A DNA stretch of 64,000 nt, taken from contig JXTC01000202.1 in NCBI GenBank assembly GCA_002914845.1, forward strand, positions 24,285 through 88,284. Reading direction: 5' to 3'. The notes beneath the pieces were generated by a model. That model did no database searches. It saw only the letters and a list, made by a program, of their open reading frames with translations, and was not told the origin of the DNA. Source of the stretch: Trema orientale (lineage: Eukaryota > Streptophyta > Magnoliopsida > Rosales > Cannabaceae). Positions within the stretch are counted from its first letter, which is position 1; every line of letters begins with the position of its first letter. This document shows, one piece after another, positions 10,458-20,611 of the stretch. Made by a program: the position numbers and the translations under genes.

Positions 10458-11888
10458 ATGAGCAGCAGACATGGCCCTCCAAAGCACCAAAATAAGTACT
10501 CATGGAAACCCAACGCTGGCCGCAAAATCAACGAAACGGTACCGTTTCAACTTGTTTAAATTATTATAAAGAAAGAAAACTCGGTTGTTTTATTTGTATT
10601 ATTTTGTGTCATTGTTCAGGAAGTTGGAGGGAGGTTCAGGCCATTATCGGAAGTAACAGGCGTCTGCCCTCGTTGCAAGGATCAGATTGAGTGGAAACGC
10701 CGTTACGGGAAGTACAAGCCTCTCTCCGAGCCTGCTAAATGGTATTCTTCTTCTTTTCTTCTTTTTCTTTATATTTTTATTTTTAAATTTCATTTTTCTC
10801 TTTGTTTTGGTACATATTCGTGATTAAAGAATTCAAATGTTTCAGCCAAAGTTGTTCTAAACGAGCTGTTCGTCAGGCTTACCATAATCTCTGTCCTGGT
10901 TAGTATCAATTGTAGCTGTACATTTTTATATCTCTGCTTTCGTTTGAATCTGAAATGGGTTTTGGAATAAAAGCGCTATTTTGGATTATACTGTTTGGGT
11001 TTTTGTTACGTCGTTTTCAGGTTGTGCCAAGGAGCAAGGTGTGTGTGCAAAATGCCGTTGCCAAGTGGGGCAGATAGTTGGAAGGTTTGCTTGAATTTCG
11101 ATATATGAGTTCACTCTTTACTCGATCGTTTTTTTTTTTGTTAAAAATGAAATGGAAGTGCAAATAGCTTGTGAATATTGTTTCAAATGCGTTTATCGTT
11201 TTCGCTTTCTTTTTCTTAGAGATATTTCAGAGGTAGAAGCTGAGCAGAAGATGCTTGAGGAGGTTTGTTATTCTAGATTCTGACTTTTGGTTGATATTGT
11301 GTAGAAAAGGCCAAGGGTTTAGTTTTTTTTTTTTCACTTTTAAAGCTGATGGGATTGTTTGGTTCTGTTATCAGGCTATCAAGAATGCTCGAGAGAGGGA
11401 AAGGAGGAGTCTATTGCGCGCTGTAAGTTTCTGTTTTTTCATTTGGGGGTGAAATCTCCTTCCATTTTTCATTTTCTTTCGTCTCGCTCTTTCATGTTCT
11501 ACAAAAGAAACATTCTGTGAATGGAAACGAATCTCTTTTTCTCGCATTGAATATGTGAATTACCATTTATAGTCAAGCAAGTAGCAGATGTCCTTAACCT
11601 CTCTACTTTTCTTGAGTGGAACGGAAATGTGTTCATCTTTGTTATCATACTTTGTTTTTAACGTATGACATTTCTTTGAGGGCATTTGCCAAGTTCATTC
11701 CTTTTGTCCTTTACATCCTTTTGGAACAGATGAACAAAGAAAAACCTAAAAATTCAGATAAAACTGCAACTGAGAAAGTGAACAAGGTTGGTGAGTTATT
11801 CCCATCAGCAACTCTGGAAGACTATGCAGAACTAAACAGAGATGATTTTGAAGATGATGATGATGTAGATGATGGCCGAGTTTTGTAA
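10458..11888 (+). CDS. DUF2039 zinc-binding protein (C9orf85 homologue)
   Basis: Seven exons with GT-AG junctions and consistent phase: 10458-10538, 10620-10741, 10846-10898, 11021-11084, 11220-11262, 11375-11422, 11730-11888. Predicted protein 189 aa. The start MSSRHGPPKHQNKYSW matches the conserved 'KHQN' N-terminus of the family. Four CxxC pairs follow: C43/C46, C68/C71, C84/C87 and C94/C97, with the hallmark YGKYKPLSEPAKC between the first two. The C-terminus is a charged helix and an Asp-rich tail (EDDDDVDDGRVL). The family is conserved from animals to plants but its biochemical role is unknown; zinc binding is inferred from the cysteine pairs. Exon 7 is partly duplicated at 14189-14285 behind an assembly gap. 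Confidence 0.95.
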
Positions 11889-12747
11889 TTAAGAGAGGTG
11901 AGAACAGTGTTTCAGTCATTGCATCGAGTATGTACTCAAACCAATTATTATATGCATTATGGTGTCACTGATAATGTTGTCTTTCATTTTGGCAGATTAC
12001 CTGAGTAATGCATTTACTGGAGAAGCCTCTTTTTATCTTTTTCTGGAAACAAGCAGGATGAGTTCTTTATCTCATGTGGTGGAATTTGGTGCACATCATG
12101 GAACCAGTGCATGCTTTGTTGTATTGTCACTCCCAACGGTAAAGAATCCGACTTCAACCATACTAAAAATGTCTTCAGAAATGTTTGAAATTATGCATAT
12201 CCCTCTTTGTTCTGACTCATTAGTCTATGGAGTGTTTAAGCATAAACTCAACATATATATTCCTTTCCTTTTTTTTTTCTTTTTTTTTTCCTTTTTTTTT
12301 TACCCCTTTTAATGACAATATGATTTATTTTTCTTTTTTGTTATTTGCTGAGAGTCGATATGGGAGTGCATTTATGTAGCTCTTGTTAGTCCATAGAAAG
12401 TGCAAGAAAAATTGGTCTTGTCAAACCAATTAACAAGACTTAATCTTTTTAGTATATTATATTTCACTTTAGCCAAAAAGCAGTTTGCTTGTATTTTTTT
12501 TTTTCCGACTTTTTAGCAATTGTCAAAACAGGATTTCAACGGAAATAATCACTGAATTTTTTCATCCCTCTTTTTTTTTTTTTTTTTTAATAAGAAAATT
12601 ATCGTTGCAATTTGAAAACAAAAGTGATAAAAGTCGTCATATGTTAAGGCAAATGCCTTACTGAGGAGCAAAACTAATGTAATTTCTTGGCTATGTTAGA
12701 TTCTTCGGCACTTACGCAATATACTGTAGACGTCATGTGCTCTGTTT
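11889..12747. other. 3' flank of the DUF2039 gene
   Basis: A possible 3'-UTR intron (donor near 11897, acceptor near 11996) is suggested by gtgag and ttggcag. T-rich tracts lie at about 12268-12302 and 12571-12589. From about 12551 the sequence is repeated after the gap (14478 onwards). Confidence 0.4.
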
Positions 12748-12757
12748 AGATATGCCT

Positions 12758-13140
12758 AGAGCTGTAAATATGGGTCGTCCGGCCCGGCCCGACCCGGCAT
12801 AGTCCGTTCGGGCCAGAAGAGAAATTTGGGCCGGATCGGGTTGGGTTGTGAATAGTAACGGGTCGGCTCGGCCTGGTTCTAAGTCTAAAAGGAAGGCCTA
12901 GCCTGGCCTAGTCCGGTATTATTTTATTAAAATATTATTTTTTCTTAATATTAATTACAAAAAAGACAAATATTTTTTTTTAAAAAAAATTGATAATCGG
13001 GCCGGGCGGGCCGACGGGCTCACTACTTTGGTCAAATCCGACTCGGCCTGTAAATAGTGCTGAACCGGGCCGGGTTGATCCTGAGCCAAATTTACGGGCT
13101 GCGGGCCGGCTTGTTTGGCCCGGCCCATATTTACACCTCT
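12758..13140. mobile_element. GC-rich MITE with 10-bp target duplication
   Basis: Terminal inverted repeats are 'agagctgtaaatatgggtcg' and the complement of 'cggcccatatttacacctct'. It is flanked on both sides by the identical 10-mer agatatgcct (12748-12757, 13141-13150). The paralogous site near 14680 has a single agatatgcct and no insert, so this is a clean filled/empty pair. The interior is rich in 'ggcccgg' and 'cgggcc' words. Confidence 0.9.
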
Positions 13141-13300
13141 AGATATGCCTATGAATGATGCATATCGTGCAAGGTAATCAAATCTCAACTTAATTTTCTT
13201 CTAAATTGATTGCTTGGAAATGGGACCGTAAAAACAGCACGTATGAAGATGCTTGTCTCTCAAGCATCACAGTGGTTCATGGCAAATAACTATTAAAGAA

Positions 13301-13380
13301 CGACTACTTGACATCTAGGGAAGCTGAAACCCCAAAACAACGACTACTTGACATCTAGGGAAGCTGAAACCCCAAAACAT
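13301..13380. repeat. 40-bp tandem repeat, two units
   Basis: Unit beginning 'cgactacttgacatctaggg' at 13301-13340 and 13341-13380. The other copy of the duplication (about 14840-14880) has a single unit. Confidence 0.9.
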
Positions 13381-13420
13381 GAAAGTAAAGAGAGAAAAAT
13401 ATATAGTACATATATATATA

Positions 13421-13612
13421 GATTCTCAATTTAATAGGTATTCTTTTTTTCACCTATTCATAGGTATTTCTTTTTCAGCCGTTAGATCATTATCTAACGG
13501 CTATCATAATTTGGGTAGTTAGAAAAAAATATATAAAAATAAAAATTCATTACTTAATTCATTTATCTCTTTATTTTTTATCATAAAAAGACGTACGTAA
13601 TCAATTTTTTAT
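13421..13612. mobile_element. MITE family A, right end missing (copy 2)
   Basis: The left part matches 14922 onwards ('ttctcaat', 'acctattcataggta', 'ccgttagatc'). The sequence breaks off at about 13612, where the TM9SF fragment begins, so the right terminal repeat is lost. Confidence 0.75.
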
Positions 13613-14186
13613 TGTCAGCTTGGAGGAACAAGCTGACAATAAGCAGAATCTTGTACGCAATGTAGATCCCATGACCCCACACGCTACTAATTACAAAGTT
13701 AAGCTCAACGGGCAGGAGAGAAAAAGGCAAAAGCCCTGCTACCGCAATCTGAGGCAGCGCACGCCTATACCATGGAAGTGGTGGAATTTCTCGGGGGGAT
13801 TTTGCAATGTGCAAAGGAGCATGCAACTCGGCCTTGCCACTCTTGCTAATTGCTTCAAACTCACCCTTGCTACTCTTTCCTATAATCCCACCCAGCACAA
13901 GCAATGGGACTGCAATTAATGTCCAGAGGAGAAATAACTCCATCATTATGCCAAAGGGCAGAGCTGGAGTTGCCTTATAAGAAGTGGCTATAAAGTTAAG
14001 AAGGCAGAGTGTGAAAAGCAGAGGTATAGGAAAAAGGCATCCTGTAAGGAGAAGATTCCCCAACTGTCATAACAAAATTGGAGAAAATCAAGTCATGAGG
14101 TCATGCTTTAAAATCAAATAACTGAAAAGTCAAGAGTGGTGTAAAAGAGAATCTATCAGGACATATCCAGTTTGTTCCTCCAAGCT
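13613..14186 (-). pseudogene. Transmembrane 9 superfamily (TM9SF/EMP70) exon fragment
   Basis: Reading the minus strand, a short exon end (QLGGTNW, 14186-14166) is followed by about 100 bp of intron. After an acceptor 'gttatgacag' at about 14057, an exon begins GNLLLTGCLF and continues through FIATSYKATPALPFG, PLLVLGGIIGKSSKGEF, SPREIPPLPWYRR and SSVWGHGIY. These are the conserved C-terminal membrane segments of TM9SF (nonaspanin) proteins, which act in Golgi/endosomal sorting. The intron shows it is a genomic piece rather than a processed copy. The donor position reads AT rather than GT, there is an about 10-residue insertion before the PREIPPLPWYR motif, and no other exons are nearby. It is a fragment, not a gene. 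Both ends carry an inverted copy of cagcttggaggaacaa. Confidence 0.85.
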
Positions 14187-14285
14187 GAAAATAAAACTGC
14201 AACTGAGAAAGTGAACAAGGTTGGTGAGTTATTCCCATCAGCAACTCTGGAAGACTATGCAGAACTAAACAGAGATGATTTTGAA
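14187..14285 (+). pseudogene. Partial duplicate of DUF2039 exon 7, cut by a gap
   Basis: From about 14190 ('ataaaactgcaactgag') the sequence matches exon 7 of the upstream gene (11757-11852), including EKVNKVGELFPSATLEDYA and LNRDDFE, then enters the N-run. No upstream exons accompany it. Confidence 0.9.
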
Positions 14286-14477
14286 NNNNNNNNNNNNNNN
14301 NNNNNNNNNNNNNNNNNNNNNNNNNNNNNNNNNNNNNNNNNNNNNNNNNNNNNNNNNNNNNNNNNNNNNNNNNNNNNNNNNNNNNNNNNNNNNNNNNNNN
14401 NNNNNNNNNNNNNNNNNNNNNNNNNNNNNNNNNNNNNNNNNNNNNNNNNNNNNNNNNNNNNNNNNNNNNNNNNNNNN
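14286..14477. other. Assembly gap (192 N)
   Basis: An unresolved run of Ns between the exon 7 duplicate and the duplicated downstream region. From the paralogous copy, about 700 bp would be expected between the flanks, so the N length is probably not the true length. Confidence 0.95.
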
Positions 14478-15172
14478 AATTCTTTCATCCCGCTTTGTTT
14501 TTTTTTTTTTTTAAAATAAGAAAATTACTGTTGCAATTTGAAAACAAAAGTGATAAAAGTCGTCATAATACGTTAAGGCAAATGCCTTATTGAGGAGCAA
14601 AACTAATGTAATTTCTTGGCTATGTTGTTAGATTCTTCGGCACTTGTTCAATATACTGTAAACGTCATGTGCTCTGTTTAGATATGCCTATGAATGATGC
14701 ATACCGTGCAAGGTGACCAAAATCTCAACTTAATTTTCTTCTGAGTTGATTGCTTGGAAATGGGACCGTAAAAACAGCACGTGTGAAGATGCTTGTGTCT
14801 CAAGCATCACAGTGGTTCATGCCAAATAACTATTAAAGAACGACTACTTGACATCTAGGGAAGCTGAAACCCCAAAACATGAAAGTAAAGAGAGAAAAAT
14901 ATATAGTACATATATATATATAGGTTCTCAATTCAATAGGTATTCTTTTTTTCACCTATTCATAGGACCGTTAGATCGTTATCCAATAGCCATCGTAATT
15001 TGAGTAGTTGAAAAAAAAAAAAAACGTAAAAATAAAAATTCCTTAATGTATTTTTCTCTCCATTTTTTATTGTTAAAAGACGTGACTAATCAATTTTAAT
15101 TAAGCATAACAATACTTATGAATAGGTTAAAAAAAATAAAAATAAAATAAACCTACTCGATTGGTGCCTGTA
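14478..15172. repeat. Copy 2 of duplicated DUF2039 downstream region
   Basis: Partner of 12551-13612. It lacks the GC-rich MITE and the second 40-bp unit, but keeps a full-length MITE family A at its right end. Confidence 0.9.
14922..15172. mobile_element. MITE, family A (copy 3, full length)
   Basis: About 250 bp. The left end 'ggttctcaattcaataggta' is inverted against the right end 'acctactcgattggtgcc', and inner arms 'cacctattcatagg' and 'cttatgaataggtt' are complementary. No coding capacity. Confidence 0.8.
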
Positions 15173-15291
15173 TATATACATACATAACTGAGCTTCAAGA
15201 AGTCAACTGCAGCAAGATTGATGCTCTCCAATGCTACTGGTTCTTGATAAAAGGACTGCCATAAACTAGAAAAGATAAGTCCATTTGAGAA

Positions 15292-16713
15292 ATGCAGAAG
15301 GAAAGTACACCAAAGCCATTCAAATGCCTTCCCGGAGGCTTTCTTCCCTTCGTGTTATGTGCTCTCATCTTTGCCAGCCTCTTCACCATCATATTCTTTG
15401 GCTCCGTTGTCGCATTTCCGCACATTTTCGCTGCCACCACCATTGACTTCCATGCCTCATATCGCTGCTTACCTTCCTCTCTCCATGGCGAAATCTCCCA
15501 TCTTCAGACCCAATTGGGATTTTTGCTCAAGCAGCTGCATAACGAGACTTCAGAATCAGAAGCCCTAGTGAGCTTCTGATCAAGTTCTTCACATTGCCTT
15601 TTCTCTGGACAACCTTTCAGAGAACCTATCCGGTCTCTGAGATGATAACAGGAATGAGATAAGCAATGTGGATGAAGATAAGAGGGAACCTGAGGAAGAT
15701 GATGGTGATTCTGAAGAAGGATTTTCAGTGGGACAAAAGGTCTTCAATTCAGGTGAGCTTCGTAATTACACTTCACCTAAACCAAACAGACTTAATGGGA
15801 AGAAAACTTCATTGGGTTGGAAGCAGTGAGTCCATCAATCGGATTCTCTTGTACCAAAATGGACTCCCATTTAGACCGATACATGAGCTACAAGATCTTT
15901 GGAACTTGCCCTGATGATTCGGACATGGCTCAAGAAACTGATAGCCAATGGGAGCGATCCATTGCCAAGAGGAAGATGCTTCACAAGGACACCTCCTCAC
16001 TACACCAATCCATTTCCTACAAACTCCTCTCTCTGGACTCGACCAAATGATGCCAACATTTTGTGGAACCACTACAAGTGCGAAGACTACTCTTGTCTTG
16101 TTTTTGTTTCCAAGGAAACAACGGACAAGAGGGGCTTCTTCAAATGCGCAGATTGTTACAAACTCTCGAAACGAGGCTGGGATATCCCAATGAATGAGTC
16201 CCTTTCTGCAAAATTCACCATTGATGAAGTTCTAAGCTTAAAGCGAGGGGAGATCAGAATCGGACTAGATTTTAGCCCGACCACAGGAACATTTGCTGCT
16301 CTAATGAAAGAGCACAATGTCGTCATTGCATCAGCTACCTTGAACCTAGGGGCTCCTTTCAACGAAGTCATTGCCTTGAGAGAGCTCCTCCCTCTCTACG
16401 TATCTGTTGTTCAATATTGCCTTTCTTTGACAACACCCTTGACAAGATTCATTCAACTCTGTTCTTGGACGGTTGGATAGGTATGGAACTTCTTCAATTT
16501 GTGTTCTTTGAATGGAACCGTGTCCTCCGGCAGAAAAGGCTCCTTTGGATTGATCGTTTCTTTTGTGGGAAAGAAGATACGAAGGTGTATTTGAATGAGT
16601 TCCAAAAGCTAGGCTATAGACCTCTGTCATGGAGGATAGTCCCGAAGATGGATAAGCTTGGGGACGAGCTTTTCTTCTCGGCTGTTTTGGAAAAACCCAT
16701 CAGAAATTATTAA
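15292..16713 (+). pseudogene. SAM-dependent methyltransferase-like pseudogene
   Basis: The N-terminus resembles a plant membrane-anchored putative methyltransferase (At1g29790-like): FKCLPGGFLPFVLC then an about 20-residue transmembrane segment, then ISHLQTQLGFLLKQL. Later segments are RYMSYKIFGTCPDDSD, LPRGRCFTRTPP, YSCLVF, GFFKCADCYKLSKRGWDI, FTIDEVLSLKRGEIRIGLDF, MKEHNVVIASATLNLGAPFNE, LPFFDNTLD and FFSAVLEKP. These pieces lie in different frames. There is a stop at 15577-15579 and frame changes near 15810, 15935 and 16412. The SAM-binding loop, usually GLDIGGGTGTF, reads GLDFSPTTGTF, so binding would also be lost. It is intronless. I call it a decayed gene. The frame breaks are numerous enough that sequencing error alone is unlikely. 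Confidence 0.9.
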
Positions 16714-16740
16714 GTAACCAAATTTAATGATTATAAATAA

Positions 16741-16927
16741 GGGCGCGTCTACAGTAGGGGCGTCCCTATGTAAAGTCCTATTTATACACCTTTATACACC
16801 GTTTGTAAAGTCCTGTTTATACACCGTTTGATGAAAATCTGTGTATAAATAGATTTTCCATAGATTCCCATCAAACGGTGTATAAACAGTGACCTTACGT
16901 AGGGGCGCCCCTACTACAGCCACCTCC
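16741..16927. mobile_element. MITE, family B ('gggcgcgtctacagtagg')
   Basis: About 187 bp. The left end gggcgcgtctacagtagggg and the right end (complement of aggggcgcccctactacagc...) are inverted repeats. Inner arms 'tttatacaccgtttgatg' and 'catcaaacggtgtataaa' are complementary. A dimeric relative lies at 58323-58624. Confidence 0.8.
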
Positions 16928-17725
16928 TATAAGTAATCATATGTTAATTCTTTTTTTTTTTTTCCTTGAAGAAAAAAGAAATCATGTCTGATGATATTTT
17001 GCTGAATGGTATTATGTGACACTCCCACTCAATATATTAACGGAGACTTTAACATTTTCTTTTTCTAATTATGTTATTATCTTTTTCCTTCATTTTCTTT
17101 CTCAGATTCTGCTGAAAATAAACTGAAAATCCATGGCATGCCACCAATAAATGATAATCTTTTCAAAGAAAAGCTGTTGATAATTAAATAGGTTTACATA
17201 ACATAATATGATATAGTACTAAAATATATTTCATATTTAGACATGGCTGTCTGAATTAACATAAACGAATATCAAAAGGAACTTTCTTCGGAAAAGATGC
17301 TAAAACGAAAAAGGGATACTCCTGAATTTCAAATTGAAGAAGAAATTATATCAAATTGCGTTGCTCAGTTGATATACACTTGATATAGGAGAAAAAAATT
17401 CAATTGATATAGCTCAAGATACAATAAAATCCAACTAAAAAATTTGGTAAAGATTTCTACGTCCTTCCCAAAAATGAGTAAGTAATCCAATATTCCAGTT
17501 ATGAAAATCACATTGTCGGCTTCCAAATGTACCCAGAGGCTTCAAAATCAGCATTCCTGGTTCTGGAAGTGGGTTTCAATATGAACTCTAGTATGCGTAT
17601 CCAAAACAGCCATCGCAGTACTGCACAAAATGAATATGTCTGATCCTACCTAGTTAAAAGAACCAAATCTCCGCTCCTCACAAAGCTAGAAGCTAATTTC
17701 GTGGATGGCTTGTTAGTCACGTATA
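16928..17725. other. Intergenic between methyltransferase pseudogene and carrier 3' end
   Basis: AT-rich with no coding potential. The part just below 17725 should include the 3' UTR of the minus-strand carrier gene. Confidence 0.4.
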
Positions 17726-20611
17726 TCATTCTTTTGAACACAAGCGCTCTGAAAAAGAATCACACAAACAAGACAAAAGATTCATAAGGACACATAACCA
17801 CAAGAATGCAAAAGTGTAACCGTGTCCAAAAGAATGAAAGAAATACTTAGTAAAGATAGGTTATAGGCCATACTTAAATATTCATAAGCAAGTATCATTG
17901 AAGTTCCCCATACTGACATGCTGAAAAATCTTGGACCCAATCCTCTGTATAAACCTTTCCAGCCCTCATCGTTAATCAAGCTTTTAATAACTTGCCTCGC
18001 ATTCTGCCCCTTGTCATGTCCAATCACCTTCGGTGCAGCAAGAACTAATTAAAATACGACCAAAAAATGTATCTATGCAACAAAATCCACAGAAAATACA
18101 TGAAATCTCCCTCTCAGTGACTCCACAAGAAAATTGAATATGAAAATAATTAACATGATCATCCAGCAACGAGAGAACACAATTGATGATGGATGGAGAT
18201 GGTTTCTTTAGCAAAAAGAAAAAGCAAAATCAGAAGGTTTGGCATAAGCTGGATTCCATGAATACTGCTTACCTGTAAGCGTGTCTTGATAGTGTCCAGT
18301 GGGGTGGTTATGCACGATGCTGTTGCACCTGCAATTATTCCTCCGGTAGCTTGAACTAACATTATTTTCTTTTGGCCAGGAGCGTTCTCAAAATCAGAGC
18401 CATTGTCCAATACACTGCAGAATCACAAGTGATGCATTCATGAGAAAACAAGTCATAACTACTACCTAGGACCTTTACCCCTTTACTCTGCACCCCACCT
18501 CCCGCCAAAAATTAATTGGACGCTCAAAGTCTTACCAAAATTACAAGGGAAAGCTAAAAACAGAACTACTTACTAGTACATTAAAACCTTATAAATATGA
18601 ATAACTCAAGCATAGAGTAGCCTCCCAGTCAGAATAAAGCATAACAAACAGCATCGCCTCACAATTACAGCCACTAACTACTTGCAAACCAGTTCGAAAA
18701 TAATCATCCCCTTTAGTTGAACTGATAAAATGGTGAAGCCCAGGGAACATAGCAACCTTTGAGGATACATGAACTTGATTCTTAATGGAATGTCACAACT
18801 TAAACTAACAATAGAAAAAGCTAATATCTAAAGCTACATTGTCATCACATAAACTTCCACAATCGAGAGGATTATCAATCAAAGAATTACCAATTGCTAG
18901 ACTCAGTCTTAAGCTAAACAAACTTGCTCAAAAATTTAAAGTTCATAGATTAAAAATTGCCATTTCTCACCTCCAGATGAAGCGCTGGCTTGAACCATAA
19001 CTTGCCCACCAAACAGCACTGGAGGGGGAGTAAGTCATAACCGATAGACCAAATCCCCTGTACAATCCCCGGATGCCATCAGCCCTCACAATCTTACGAG
19101 CGACGTCCAAACCACCACTATACTTTGCTTGGCCTGAGTAGCCTTGTACCATCAACTTTTGACTAATCTGACGAGGAACCAAAACCAAAAAATATATAGT
19201 TACCATTTCTTAGATTTCCCTTTTTCATTTATTTTCGTTTAAATCCAGAAGTAGCTAATAGGCCAAATCCAAATTAGTTTCTCAAAATCTGCATACATCA
19301 CAAGCACCAAATTTTTCTCTTTAAAAGAAGTGTCTTCCTTTGCTAATTGTATAAACTATATTAGTTAGCATTCCAAGTTAGATGATGTCATGATGATGGT
19401 GTGAAAACAAAGAACAAGAAATAGCCACCATACCACATCAATTGGAACAAAGACAGCCTGAGAAAAAAGGGATGCGGTCATGCCAGCTACGCCGTTTGCT
19501 ATAGCTGCCTGGGTAGGTTCTGATAATTTTATTGGTTCCAACATCTTGAAGGCTGCAATTTTTGTGGTCTCTAAAGCAGTAAGGAATATCACCCTGGCAG
19601 GAACAGCACCAGTGATCACTGTACCAAATCCTCTATAGAGTCCAGGAATCCCATCTCTTCTTAGTATGCCACGGACGACAGAGAATGCATTTCTTTCAGC
19701 AGTCTCCTTCGAAGCAACCTGTAGCCTGGTTTTTACAACAGAAACTGGGTACAGAGCTACTGTAACTCCTGTAAAGAGACCAGCTCCTACGACGTAAAAT
19801 TTAGTTTTGTCAAGCCTGCAGAATTGGATGAAAAAGAGATGAAAATCGGGGAATACAAATAATCCAACGAAAAGGCAAAGTATTAATCAATTGCATAAGG
19901 GGGTAAATCAAATATTAAGTGGATAGGAAACATAACCATTGAGAGAACACTTTAAAAACAGGGAAGAGAAATAAACAAAAACAAAGGACAGAGGTCCCTC
20001 ATGACCTACAATGTCAAAACAGATCAAAACCCTTTATATATCTTAATCTTTAATGGCTACCCTCACCGAAAAATCAAGTTTTCTTGCCCCTATACCATCC
20101 ACACAATCACATTACCCTCTCATTTCTAAACAACCAACTCGGCATAACAAGTAACCATAAAAAATCAAGCCTTCCCCATCAAGAAACCACAAATTCAAAT
20201 GCAAATTCAACAATTTTCTAATTGGATTTCTCCATTATGTAGAAAACCCAAACAGCATTCAACTCGATCAAGAGCATTCGAATTCGATTAAAGGCGATAA
20301 CTTTAAATAAATTCAGAAAAAACCCTCAGTTTCTTTCCCATTATTCGGGAGATAAACAAATACATTAACTTCTTTCTCGCCATTTCCCACATTCTTCGAC
20401 CAACTCCCTCATAAATTCCCAGTCCCAGCGATCAAAGGGTACAATTTTACAAAGGAAAAACAAGAAAAAAAAAAAGAAAAAGAAAACAAAAAAAAAAAAG
20501 AAAAGAGAAAAATGAACAAAAAAAATGGGGAGGAGGGAAAAAATCGTACTTGTCCCAGTTAATCTCGGTCTGACCGAACGAGTGGGCTCGGGCGTTTGAT
20601 GCAGCGGCCAT
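17726..20611 (-). CDS. Mitochondrial carrier, SLC25A44 type
   Basis: Six exons on minus with GT-AG junctions and consistent phase: 20611-20550, 19815-19434, 19167-18971, 18414-18273, 18027-17874, 17748-17726. Predicted protein 319 aa, within the usual carrier length. Three repeats are visible. The first is YPVSVVKTRLQV (P44-K49) with GILRRDGIPGLYRGF. The second is PIDVISQKLMVQGYSG (from P145) with IVRADGIRGLYRGF. The third is PLDTIKTRLQ (P252-K257) with INDEGWKGLYRGLGPRF. The PIDV.SQ.LM variant of repeat 2 is typical of the SLC25A44 subgroup. Human SLC25A44 imports branched-chain amino acids into mitochondria; the plant substrate is not established by sequence. The last exon encodes KRLCSKE. 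It is expected in the inner mitochondrial membrane. In Arabidopsis the corresponding gene, as I recall, neighbours COBL4, as it broadly does here. Confidence 0.95.

Larger units (their letters stand above)
12551..13612. repeat. Copy 1 of duplicated DUF2039 downstream region
   Basis: Nearly identical to 14478-15172 (shared words include 'aaaagtgataaaagtcgtcat' and 'acgactacttgacatctagg'). This copy carries an extra 383-bp MITE (12758-13140) and an extra 40-bp tandem unit, and is cut off inside MITE family A at about 13612. Confidence 0.9.

Noticed and set aside
14172..14519. Open frames through the first N-run
   Set aside because: Mostly undetermined residues; only the exon 7 duplicate on its left side is real.
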